Assembly (NCBI GenBank): GCA_003557605.1
Contig: PWNW01000319.1
Coordinates: 1-5,902, forward strand
Length of the DNA stretch: 5,902 bases
Direction: 5' to 3'
From: Spirochaetaceae bacterium
Lineage (GTDB): Bacteria; Spirochaetota; Spirochaetia; PWKH01
In this document: piece after piece, positions 1 through 5,435 of the stretch
How the letters are laid out: every line of letters begins with the position of its first letter
How positions within the stretch are numbered: position 1 is the first letter of the stretch
The notes under the pieces: generated by a model
The model's input: only the letters and a program-made list of their open reading frames with translations
Database searches by the model: none
Told to the model about the DNA's origin: nothing
Position numbers and translations under genes: made by a program

Positions 1-139
1 GAAGGGTCCTGACAATCTCCTTGCGCACCAGGGAGCGGAGCGCCTCCGAGCGGTTCGCATAGCCCTCCCGCTCCAGCAGCTCATCAAGCATGGTAACCAG
101 CTCATGCTCCATGGATACGCCGAACCGTGTTAATCCCAT
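1..139 (-). CDS. nikR: NikR-type nickel-responsive regulator, N-terminal part (cut by window start)
   Basis: The - strand reads from ATG at 139 down to base 1 without a stop, giving 46 residues that begin MGLTRFGVSMEHELV. This is a ribbon-helix-helix DNA-binding domain: a beta strand (about residues 3-10, TRFGVSM), helix A (about 12-26, HELVTMLDELLEREG), a turn and helix B (about 27-42, YANRSEALRSLVRKEI). The G-Y-x-N-R-S-E-A turn is typical of NikR, a nickel-dependent repressor of nickel uptake genes. The Ni-binding C-terminal domain would lie left of the window and cannot be checked, so a related CopG-family regulator remains possible. The start is supported by GGAGG at 144-148 (- strand), 4 bases before ATG. 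It diverges from the sugar locus, and nothing links the two in function. Codons are GC-rich (39 of the first 60 bases are G or C), unlike the intergenic region to the right. Confidence 0.85.
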   Translation of the reverse strand, partial: MGLTRFGVSMEHELVTMLDELLEREGYANRSEALRSLVRKEIVRTL

Positions 140-153
140 AATGCCTCCGTCAT

Positions 154-181
154 GTGACATAATTTACTATGTTCGTGTTAC
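154..181. promoter_or_regulatory. Candidate operator over the nikR promoter
   Basis: Two overlapping dyads are visible. ACATA (157-161) and TATGT (168-172) form a perfect inverted repeat with a 6-base spacer over the -10 box. GTGACAT (154-160) and GTGTTAC (175-181) form an imperfect one (5 of 7 positions) with a 14-base spacer. The heptamer GTGTTAC/GTAACAC resembles half-sites predicted for NikR in some delta-proteobacteria, as I recall them, but here the half-sites are in the opposite orientation. The location suggests autoregulation; which dyad matters is unknown. Confidence 0.35.
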
Positions 182-189
182 GATTTCAA
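161..189 (-). promoter_or_regulatory. Promoter of the nikR-like gene
   Basis: On the - strand, TTGAAA (189-184) is followed by a 17-base spacer and TAAATT (166-161). This is a good sigma-70-type match (5/6 and 4/6) at optimal spacing. Transcription would start near 154, giving a leader of only about 15 bases before the ATG at 139. Inverted repeats overlap the -10 box (see the operator entry). Confidence 0.6.
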
Positions 190-234
190 GGGGGCTGAGA
201 CATGGAACGGATGCTGCGAGAGGGGTATCCCGTT

Positions 235-293
235 ACTGACCCGGCAGTCAGTCCCTGACAGAGAATTGCCCCGGGAAATCCCCACCGTCAGGG
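235..293 (+). repeat. Two adjacent hairpins in the GC-rich intergenic part
   Basis: ACTGAC (235-240) and GTCAGT (247-252) form a perfect 6-bp stem with a 6-base loop. Immediately after it, CCCTGAC (253-259) and GTCAGGG (287-293) form a 7-bp stem around a 27-base loop. That loop itself contains GGG-AAAT-CCC (273-282). The arms share the core CTGAC/GTCAG, so alternative pairings between the two hairpins are possible. No U-run follows, so neither is an intrinsic terminator on the + strand. An RNA element or a protein-binding site is possible, but I recognise no family. Confidence 0.35.
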
Positions 294-462
294 CTGAAGG
301 CGCGTCAAAGAGCAAATCGTTTCAGATCTTGGTGAACTGCCGGATGACCGCTGCCGGTAAGGCCGGGGAGATAAGGAAACACAATCCGCAGATCACGCCG
401 AGGCCGATGCCAGGGGAGCATTCTCAGGGGGGGGAATAATCAGAGATGCTGAAGCTGCTGCT

Positions 463-483
463 CAAAGCTGAAAGCTTGCTTTG
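463..483. repeat. Short perfect inverted repeat
   Basis: CAAAGC (463-468) and GCTTTG (478-483) pair perfectly across 9 bases that contain AAGCTT. No T-run follows on either side, so this is not a convincing terminator. It lies close to the change from GC-rich to AT-rich sequence. Confidence 0.3.
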
Positions 484-486
484 ATG

Positions 487-611
487 ATTCAGGAATGACG
501 CATAGGGCAGAAATTTTTTCGGCAAACCAGGGAATGTCTGTAACTTTTGGTGTAATCTTGACTCCCGCACCCCAGACAATTCCTGAATGTCAAGAATATG
601 GATTTCAGGAA
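487..611. repeat. Three copies of TTCAGGAA/TTCCTGAA
   Basis: ATTCAGGAAT (487-496) is exactly the reverse complement of ATTCCTGAAT (579-588). A third 8-base copy, TTCAGGAA, lies at 604-611. The last two form an inverted repeat with a 16-base spacer. Three occurrences of an 8-mer in 125 bases upstream of a regulator gene could be binding half-sites, but no known operator matches. Confidence 0.35.
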
Positions 612-778
612 CATACCGAATACTGCTCCCCCCATGAACCCTTAGCTGCTATTATATTCATAGCTATAAACTGGTGTAAAAAAATATTAGTATGAGTTAT
701 TATTGCTAAAAAGTCCTTGAACCTTCTCTTGAATTGCCTTCTGGCTGAAAGTTTCTCATAGAAATCATGCTTATTATT

Positions 779-783
779 GGAGG
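779..783 (+). promoter_or_regulatory. Strong Shine-Dalgarno site GGAGG, positioned for TTG at 790
   Basis: GGAGG lies exactly 6 bases before TTG 790-792, which is ideal spacing. That TTG is not in the frame of the ROK gene. The in-frame candidates, TTG 777 and ATG 825, have no comparable site: the sequence before 777 has none, and the bases before 825 contain only a weak AGAAG (807-811) about 13 bases away. This site therefore raises the question of how the repressor is started. Confidence 0.6.
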
Positions 784-789
784 AACAAT

Positions 790-828
790 TTGACGCTCTC
801 AAAATTAGAAGTATACTGCTTCCTATGA
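790..828 (+). CDS. Possible 12-codon leader mini-ORF coupled to the ROK gene
   Basis: From TTG 790 the frame reads MTLSKLEVYCFL and stops at TGA 826-828. That stop overlaps ATG 825-827 of the ROK gene in an ATGA junction, the same type of junction as between the two permease genes. The good GGAGG at 779-783 belongs to this frame. Ribosomes finishing the mini-ORF could restart on the repressor ATG, which has no good site of its own. The alternative is that the mini-ORF is the true N-terminus of the repressor, separated from it by a one-base frameshift (mutation or sequencing error). A chance overlap cannot be excluded. Confidence 0.35.
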   Translation: MTLSKLEVYCFL

Positions 829-1928
829 CCACAAATGAAAAACGGGTACTCACTCAGATATTATATAATGGACCGCTTACGAAAAAGGAAATCTGTAAAT
901 ACTGCAGCTTTTCCTGGGCAACAGCAGTGAAAATTGTTTCTCAGCTTGAAAGACGCAAAATTATAACTTTCAAGGGGACTCCAAGGAGAAAGAATGTATC
1001 AGGAAAGGACTCTGCGGTATATGATATTTCCAGTGAAGCGCTTCTCGTACTGGGCATGGATGTTGAGTATCACAGGACACATCTTGCGCTGACTAACCTG
1101 AAGGACGAGATAATTACCGAGTTCACCCTTGATACACCCGTATTCACCTCGGTTGAGCACCTGGAATTATTCATTTACCAGACACTTGAACGGTTTCTTT
1201 CCATGCATCCGAACATGGAGTTGACCGGAATAGGAATAGTCATTCCCTCCTTTATAATTCAGACAGAGCAAAACATTTTTCAGCTGCTCAAAGAGAACTT
1301 GTCCCGTAAACTTCCTGTTCCAGTCCAGATAGACAATATTGTCCGTTCATATACGCTTTACAAGGCACACAGCATGCTGGCACATGAAAACTTCCTTGTG
1401 GTGACCATCCGTTCGGGAATCGGGGTGGGAATATTTGTCAATGACAGAATTTTCAGGGGTGACGATATGCTTTCAGGAGAACTCAGCCATGTGACCATTG
1501 ACCGACAGGGTGAGTTCTGCCGCTGCGGCAAGCGAGGATGCCTGGAAACAAAGATCAATCAGCATATTCTCTACCAAAAATATGAGGAGGCGTATCAGAC
1601 AGCATCTTCTTTAGAAGCGGGGTTGCATGATCTGTTTTCCAAAGCTGCATCCGGCGAATCTGCTGCATTGGGGATTATTGAGGAGGCTGCGGATTATCTC
1701 GCTCGGGGACTGTCCTTGCTTTTGCTGATACTGAATATTAACCGGATTTACCTTTCCGGTCACTTCGGTGCCCACGGAGATGTGATTATCAAACACATTC
1801 AAAGACAGCTGGAGAAATATCTCTATGCAAGGATATCCTACGAAATTATCTACGAACCCCTCCAAGAGCATTATTTCACCTCAGGGGCAAGACTGCTGAT
1901 CTATACCGATTATCTTGACTATCGCTGA
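825..1928 (+). CDS. ROK-family transcriptional regulator (NagC/XylR type)
   Basis: This 367-residue protein has a typical ROK repressor layout. Residues about 4-50 form a winged helix (NEKRVLTQILYNG, then SFSWATAVKIVSQLERRKII), followed by the two-lobed ROK sugar-sensing domain. Zn and sugar-contact signatures are present: G218-E219-L-S-H222, with His as the expected Zn/sugar ligand, and C232-R-C234-G-K-R-G-C239. Kinase features are lost: residues 81-83 are E-Y-H where sugar kinases have the G-G-T phosphate loop, and I172 sits at the usual catalytic Asp after D170-N171. It should bind a ligand but not phosphorylate it. ATG 825 is chosen because the HTH starts just after it; an in-frame TTG at 777 would add 16 residues but has no ribosome binding site. 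The next promoter begins 10 bases after its stop, so it is the likely repressor of the downstream sugar operon. The ligand is unknown. Confidence 0.85.
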   Translation: MTTNEKRVLTQILYNGPLTKKEICKYCSFSWATAVKIVSQLERRKIITFKGTPRRKNVSGKDSAVYDISSEALLVLGMDVEYHRTHLALTNLKDEIITEFTLDTPVFTSVEHLELFIYQTLERFLSMHPNMELTGIGIVIPSFIIQTEQNIFQLLKENLSRKLPVPVQIDNIVRSYTLYKAHSMLAHENFLVVTIRSGIGVGIFVNDRIFRGDDMLSGELSHVTIDRQGEFCRCGKRGCLETKINQHILYQKYEEAYQTASSLEAGLHDLFSKAASGESAALGIIEEAADYLARGLSLLLLILNINRIYLSGHFGAHGDVIIKHIQRQLEKYLYARISYEIIYEPLQEHYFTSGARLLIYTDYLDYR

Positions 1929-1956
1929 AAAAAAATTGTTGACAGAGTTTTTTTTC
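1927..1956. repeat. A8/T8 perfect inverted repeat around the -35 box
   Basis: GAAAAAAAA (1927-1935) and TTTTTTTTC (1948-1956) are exact reverse complements, separated by 12 bases that contain the -35 hexamer TTGACA. The tract centres are 20 bases apart, about two helical turns, so both A/T tracts bend DNA in roughly the same direction. The upstream A-tract sits where an UP element would contact RNA polymerase. As RNA the stem is pure A-U with one G-C pair, so it is a poor terminator for the ROK gene, although the T8 run could add some termination. Confidence 0.55.
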
Positions 1957-1966
1957 GTGGTAATAT
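1939..1966 (+). promoter_or_regulatory. Promoter of the sugar-uptake operon
   Basis: TTGACA (1939-1944) is a perfect -35 consensus. With a 16-base spacer it is followed by TAATAT (1961-1966), a 4/6 match to the -10 consensus. An alternative -10, TATGTA (1964-1969), would need a 19-base spacer. Transcription would start near 1973, leaving about 50 bases of leader before the ATG at 2022. The promoter begins just after the ROK stop and carries repeated elements downstream of the -10 box, a typical position for repressor binding. Confidence 0.75.
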
Positions 1967-1998
1967 GTAATGCCATAATATATCACATGGTAATGCAT
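1958..1998. promoter_or_regulatory. Candidate operator (repeated TGGTAAT / TAATGC elements)
   Basis: TGGTAAT occurs at 1958-1964 and 1988-1994, 30 bases apart (close to three helical turns). TAATGC occurs at 1968-1973 and 1991-1996. CCAT (1973-1976) and ATGG (1987-1990) form a short dyad. The second copy ends in the palindrome ATGCAT (1993-1998). The block spans the -10 box and the start of transcription, where a bound repressor would block polymerase. The ROK protein encoded directly upstream is the obvious candidate to bind here; that is inference from position. Confidence 0.4.
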
Positions 1999-2021
1999 CA
2001 TAGAAACGGCAGGAGACGATC

Positions 2022-3131
2022 ATGTATCAACTGAAACCGGATCGGGAAACACGATTAGCTCGGTTATGCAAAACAGTAATAAACCAGCATGATGCTGAAA
2101 CAATTATCCAACCCAAAGAAAGCAATCTCGGATTCTGGTTCGGCGGTGGAAATATGATTGAAGATGCTGATGGCATTATGTATCTGGTCGGTAGATATCG
2201 CAACACGGGGGACTCAAGAAACGGATTGCAAGAAGGTGAACGGGGTCTTGAGCTTGCTGTCTTTGCCTCTGACGACAAAGGGAAAACTTTTTCAAAGCTG
2301 CTGAGCTGGTCAAAGCAGGAACTGCAGAGCACCCATGAAGAAATTATATCCATCGAGGGAGCATCCCTGCATCAGGGAGCAGAAGGTATTGAGCTGTTTG
2401 TATCCTCGGAGAAACGCAGGCCGTATCCTGATGTAGTCTCCTCCTATCTCAAGCCTGGAGCAGGTGTGTGGTCAATTGACAGAATTGCAGCTGAGACAAT
2501 TAGTCAGCTGAAATCTAGCAGAGTTACTGAAGTGATTTCCTCAGATGACCCAGCACATCTCCATGTGAAGGATCCTTTCTGTTATGAAAACCCGTCAGGG
2601 GATCTGCATGTCTGTTTCTGCACCCATCCCTACAGCTGGAGCAGTTCGAACTCGGGGTTTGTGATTCGTACTGCTGGATCAAAGACCTTTACTAAACCGT
2701 TTTTTAATTGGTTTCCCCGGGGCAGCACTTGGGATGTTGCCATTTCCAGGCCGACATGCATAGTACCGGTACCTGCTATAGGCAGTTTCAGGAATGAAGC
2801 AGTCAGCCTCATTTTTTATGATGGCGGTGAATGTCTAAGAAACCTTGACCAGCATAAAAACGGAATTCAGCGGCCGCGGGGATTCTCCTGTGAAGAAATC
2901 GGCGGCGCGGCATACTGCGAGCAGCAGGATATTACATCCTCCAGCAGACTATCTTCTTTATTCCCGCTGTTTGTCAGCCCCAGTTATCAGACAGGTACCA
3001 GCCGGTATGTGGATGTGCTTCCAGCTGCAGAGGGGTGGTATGCCACCTGGCAGCAGGCGAATGCACAAGGGGCCCAACCGCTGGTGATGAATTTTACCAG
3101 TAATGAGCAGATTCGAGAAATATTGCAGTAA
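2022..3131 (+). CDS. Predicted beta-propeller carbohydrate-active protein (sialidase/glycosidase-like)
   Basis: I do not recognise a named family for this 369-residue protein. Its sequence has the look of a beta-propeller glycosidase: a repeating pattern of short beta strands; an N-terminal motif F40-G-G-G-N-M followed by MYLVGRYRNTGDSR; one Asp-box (S83-D-D-K-G-K-T-F90), the turn motif of bacterial sialidase/BNR repeats; and a mid-protein V-K183-D184-P185-F186 motif like the D-P acid motif of propeller glycoside hydrolases. Conserved-looking acidic stretches later on (FYDGGE, then CEEIGG) could hold further active-site residues. There is no signal peptide or membrane segment, so it should act in the cytoplasm on an imported sugar. 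It opens the operon: the promoter is at 1939-1966 and AGGAG (2011-2015) lies 6 bases before ATG. It could also be a phosphorylase or a non-catalytic propeller. The fold call is moderate; the reaction is unknown. Confidence 0.6.
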   Translation: MYQLKPDRETRLARLCKTVINQHDAETIIQPKESNLGFWFGGGNMIEDADGIMYLVGRYRNTGDSRNGLQEGERGLELAVFASDDKGKTFSKLLSWSKQELQSTHEEIISIEGASLHQGAEGIELFVSSEKRRPYPDVVSSYLKPGAGVWSIDRIAAETISQLKSSRVTEVISSDDPAHLHVKDPFCYENPSGDLHVCFCTHPYSWSSSNSGFVIRTAGSKTFTKPFFNWFPRGSTWDVAISRPTCIVPVPAIGSFRNEAVSLIFYDGGECLRNLDQHKNGIQRPRGFSCEEIGGAAYCEQQDITSSSRLSSLFPLFVSPSYQTGTSRYVDVLPAAEGWYATWQQANAQGAQPLVMNFTSNEQIREILQ

Positions 3132-3170
3132 ACAGCAGATTTTGAACATCGTAAAGGAAATATATGCTAA

Positions 3171-3178
3171 AAAGGAGG
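3171..3178 (+). promoter_or_regulatory. Shine-Dalgarno site that fixes the binding-protein start at 3185
   Basis: AAAGGAGG is a near-complete anti-16S match placed 6 bases before ATG 3185. An upstream in-frame ATG at 3164 lies before this site and has no comparable site of its own, so it would add 7 spurious residues. Starting at 3185 also gives a cleaner signal peptide. Confidence 0.85.
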
Positions 3179-3184
3179 TTATAT

Positions 3185-4468
3185 ATGAAGGGAATGATGA
3201 AAAAGGTTGGGATCATGGCAGTGATACTCATAATCACGGTGGTCTCTGTGGTTGGTGCTCAAGGAAGGCAGGAGCCTCGACCCGTACAGCTGTCAATCAG
3301 CATTGGGTCACATGGACGGTTCCTGATAGAAGAGGCTATTGAGGATTTTGAAAGCAAATACCCTCATATCGAAGTCGAGATTGTGGCGATTTCATCGGTG
3401 CCGACTGAAGCTTTTGCAACATATTCGACCATGTTCGCCGCTCGGGACGACAGTCTTGATGTTATTGGAACTGATCCGTCCTGGCCTTACCATATGGCAC
3501 GGGCAGGATGGATTGAAGAGCTTAGTGAGTTCTATGAAGAAGACGAAGATTTTGACATAGACGATTTCAATGAAGCTGCCCTGGGCAATAATATTATCCG
3601 AGGCGGACTCTATGGATTGCCCCTATATGCTGATGCATTAATGTTTTATTATCGGCGGGATCTGCTTGATGCCTACGGCTACGACGCTCCGCCGCGGACA
3701 TGGTCTCAGCTGGTTGATATGGTAGAAACCATCCTTGACGGGGAACAGGATCCGAATTTATCCGGATATATATATCAGGCTGCCCGCATTGAAGGACTGA
3801 CATGTAACTTCATGAACTTCCTATCCGGGGTGGACGGCAATATCATAGATGAACAGGGCAACGTGGTCATAAATGATGCCGCCGGGAGAGAAGCACTGGG
3901 GTTCATGGTGGAGATGATAGAACGGGGAATTTCTCCTATTTCCGTGACGGGACACAATCCCAACGACGACAGAATTCAGTTCGAAAACCGCCAGGCAATT
4001 TTCATGAACAACTGGCCGTTTGCCATGGCTGCGTTTTCCCAGGAAGATTCACCGGTTTACGGTGATGTGGGAATCGGCAGGATGCCTGGCCGGGATGACT
4101 ATGGACAGTCTACCCTGGGTGGTGTAGCCCTAGCTATGAACAATTTTTCAAACAACAAGGAAGAGGCGTGGCTGCTGATGGAACATCTGACGAGTTATGA
4201 GTGGAACAAGATCCGGGCGCTGGAAGCAGGGCTGCTGCCGGCAAGAGAATCGGTATGGGATGATGATGAAGTGCTTGATATTCCCGGTTTCAAGGAAATG
4301 CGCACAGGTGCTATGGACCTGATTGCGCGGCCGACTACCCAGACTCAGTACTACATGCGGGTCTCGGACGAAATCCAGCTGCAGCTGAACCGAGCACTTA
4401 TTGGGGAACTGGATTACGAGAAAGCATTGGACATTGCCGCTGAAAACATTGAAGACCTGATAGATTAA
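3185..4468 (+). CDS. ABC transporter extracellular sugar-binding protein (family 1, MalE/UgpB-like)
   Basis: This 427-residue protein captures a sugar outside the inner membrane and hands it to the permeases encoded next. Residues 1-25 form a signal peptide: K/M-rich start, hydrophobic core VGIMAVILIITVVSVVGA, probable signal-peptidase I cleavage after A25 (V-G-A then Q-G). There is no Cys near the cleavage site, so it is not a lipobox lipoprotein. Family-1 binding-protein features follow in order: LPLYADALMFYYRRDLL (from L145), PPRTW (169-173, usual PPxTW), a G-x-A-I-F-type segment (NRQAIFMNNW, W277) and GGVALAMNNFSNNKEEAWLLMEHL, the common hinge/lid helix. Length is normal for the family. 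The gap of 53 bases from the upstream gene contains no obvious promoter, which supports co-transcription. The family (CUT1, oligosaccharides or glycosides) is secure; the sugar is not. Confidence 0.9.
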   Translation: MKGMMKKVGIMAVILIITVVSVVGAQGRQEPRPVQLSISIGSHGRFLIEEAIEDFESKYPHIEVEIVAISSVPTEAFATYSTMFAARDDSLDVIGTDPSWPYHMARAGWIEELSEFYEEDEDFDIDDFNEAALGNNIIRGGLYGLPLYADALMFYYRRDLLDAYGYDAPPRTWSQLVDMVETILDGEQDPNLSGYIYQAARIEGLTCNFMNFLSGVDGNIIDEQGNVVINDAAGREALGFMVEMIERGISPISVTGHNPNDDRIQFENRQAIFMNNWPFAMAAFSQEDSPVYGDVGIGRMPGRDDYGQSTLGGVALAMNNFSNNKEEAWLLMEHLTSYEWNKIRALEAGLLPARESVWDDDEVLDIPGFKEMRTGAMDLIARPTTQTQYYMRVSDEIQLQLNRALIGELDYEKALDIAAENIEDLID

Positions 4469-4477
4469 GCAAGTTAT

Positions 4478-4518
4478 GCACGGCAGGCAGGATGAGTCTT
4501 CAGCCTGCCCTGCCGTGC
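4478..4518 (+). repeat. Strong intercistronic stem-loop between binding-protein and permease genes
   Basis: GCACGGCAGG (4478-4487) pairs perfectly with CCTGCCGTGC (4509-4518). After one bulged C (4508), CAGG (4488-4491) pairs with CCTG (4504-4507). One A-G mismatch then leads to TGA/TCA (4493-4495, 4500-4502) closed by a GTCT loop: 17 pairs in 41 bases. It starts 9 bases after the binding-protein stop and ends 3 bases before the permease ribosome binding site. No U-run follows, so it is not a classical terminator. In sugar ABC operons such as mal, an intercistronic hairpin protects the upstream mRNA and gives more binding protein than permease; that role fits here by inference. Confidence 0.8.
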
Positions 4519-4532
4519 TGAAAGGACGCTGT

Positions 4533-5435
4533 GTGAAGACCACAAAACTGACTGACACAACTTATGCATATTTGATGATATTACCGGTATTCCTGCTGCT
4601 TGCTTCCGTCATGATCGTGCCGTTGTTTCAGACTATCTGGTACAGCTTTCATGAGTATCTGGTATTCGAAGGCGGAGCACTCTCTTTTGTCGGTCTGCAG
4701 AACTACCGGGATTTGCTGTTGGACGAACGCTTTTTCAATGCCATGAAAAACACCCTGCTTTTTACGGTGATAACCGTATCCTTTCAGCTGCTTTTTGGGT
4801 TTGTCATTGCCATGACACTGCACAAGGCCTTTGCCGGCAGATGGATTATCCGGGTAGCGGTGCTGCTTCCCTGGGCTTTGCCCACAATCATCAATTCACT
4901 GCTGTTCCGCTGGATGTTTGATGCCAATTTCGGCCTGATCAACGACTTGCTGCTGCGCATGGGGATTATCAGCAATCCGGTGAACTGGCTGATATCACCA
5001 CTTGGAGCAAATTTTACGATATATTTCACACAGACCTGGAAGATGAGTTCCTATATGGGGCTGATTCTCCTGGCTGGACTCCAAAGTATACCTGAAAGTC
5101 TGTATGAATCGGCAAAAGTTGACGGTGCAGGTAAATTCAGACAGTTTTTCTCTATCACGCTGCCGTTGCTGCGTCCCTCTATTCTCATTGCCCTGATATT
5201 CCGCTCCTTAATCGCTCTGCAGGTGTTTGACGTCGTTTTTGCCATAACCCAGGGAGGACCAGGCATCTCAACAGAGACTATGGTCTATGCGATATATATG
5301 CGGACCTTCCGGTACACGGAGTTTGGCCCTGGGTCTGCCTATTCCTTTGTGCTCACTCTGCTGATTCTTGTCTGCGGAATGCTCTACATTAGGGCATTGT
5401 ACAGGAAAACATCGGCCATGGGGACAGGAGTATGA
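4533..5435 (+). CDS. CUT1 sugar ABC transporter permease (MalF/UgpA-like)
   Basis: This inner-membrane subunit forms one half of the sugar channel. From GTG 4533 it has 300 residues, the usual length. Six hydrophobic segments are visible at about residues 11-37, 73-96, 104-129, 159-186, 216-238 and 263-289. The cytoplasmic EAA loop that contacts the ATPase is intact: E192-S-A194-K-V-D-G198-A-G-K-F, followed by I-T-L-P. GTG is chosen because AAGGA (4522-4526) lies 6 bases before it. The earlier in-frame ATG at 4476 would place 19 odd residues across the strong hairpin at 4478-4518 and has no ribosome binding site. The stop overlaps the next start (ATGA, 5432-5435), so the two permeases are translationally coupled. 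No ATPase gene is visible; it may lie beyond the window or be a shared one. Confidence 0.9.
   Translation: MKTTKLTDTTYAYLMILPVFLLLASVMIVPLFQTIWYSFHEYLVFEGGALSFVGLQNYRDLLLDERFFNAMKNTLLFTVITVSFQLLFGFVIAMTLHKAFAGRWIIRVAVLLPWALPTIINSLLFRWMFDANFGLINDLLLRMGIISNPVNWLISPLGANFTIYFTQTWKMSSYMGLILLAGLQSIPESLYESAKVDGAGKFRQFFSITLPLLRPSILIALIFRSLIALQVFDVVFAITQGGPGISTETMVYAIYMRTFRYTEFGPGSAYSFVLTLLILVCGMLYIRALYRKTSAMGTGV

Larger units (their letters stand above)
190..776. other. Intergenic region without a convincing gene
   Basis: No reading frame here has a good start, ribosome binding site and recognisable protein together. The left part (190 to about 440) is GC-rich and full of short inverted repeats, with a run of eight G at 427-434. 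The right part is AT-rich (15 of 60 bases are G or C in 661-720). A 33-codon hydrophobic frame on the - strand (423-322) directly follows an in-frame stop beside the G8 run. It could be the remnant of a membrane-protein gene end, but I cannot identify it. The 3' portion must hold the promoter of the ROK gene, yet no -35/-10 pair stands out there. Confidence 0.5.

Noticed and set aside
191..230. GGGGGCTGAGACAT as the start of a TPP riboswitch
   Set aside because: Only the CTGAGA box is present; the CTGATCTGG and downstream conserved segments are absent.
331..385. Resemblance to part of a cobalamin riboswitch (GGTGAA, then CGCTGCCGGTAAG and CCGGGGAG)
   Set aside because: The upstream element, the central GCCACTG box and the 3' part are missing, and no B12-related gene follows. 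The likeness covers only GC-rich words at roughly right spacing.
158..439. A stop-free stretch of about 94 codons on the + strand between the nikR-like gene and the ROK gene
   Set aside because: It overlaps the nikR promoter, has no ATG before about codon 60, no ribosome binding site and no recognisable protein pattern. A long open stretch is easily produced by high GC content.
495..695. A 66-codon + strand frame starting ATGACGCAT
   Set aside because: There is no properly spaced ribosome binding site (CAGGA abuts the ATG), no domain-like pattern, and it runs across repeats into AT-rich promoter-type sequence.
1926..1960. Intrinsic terminator for the ROK gene
   Set aside because: The A8/T8 stem has almost no G-C pairs and contains the next promoter's -35 box, so it is better read as promoter architecture.
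4476..4532. Permease start at ATG 4476
   Set aside because: It has no ribosome binding site and would put coding sequence across the strong hairpin. GTG 4533 has AAGGA at the right distance and gives the normal family length.
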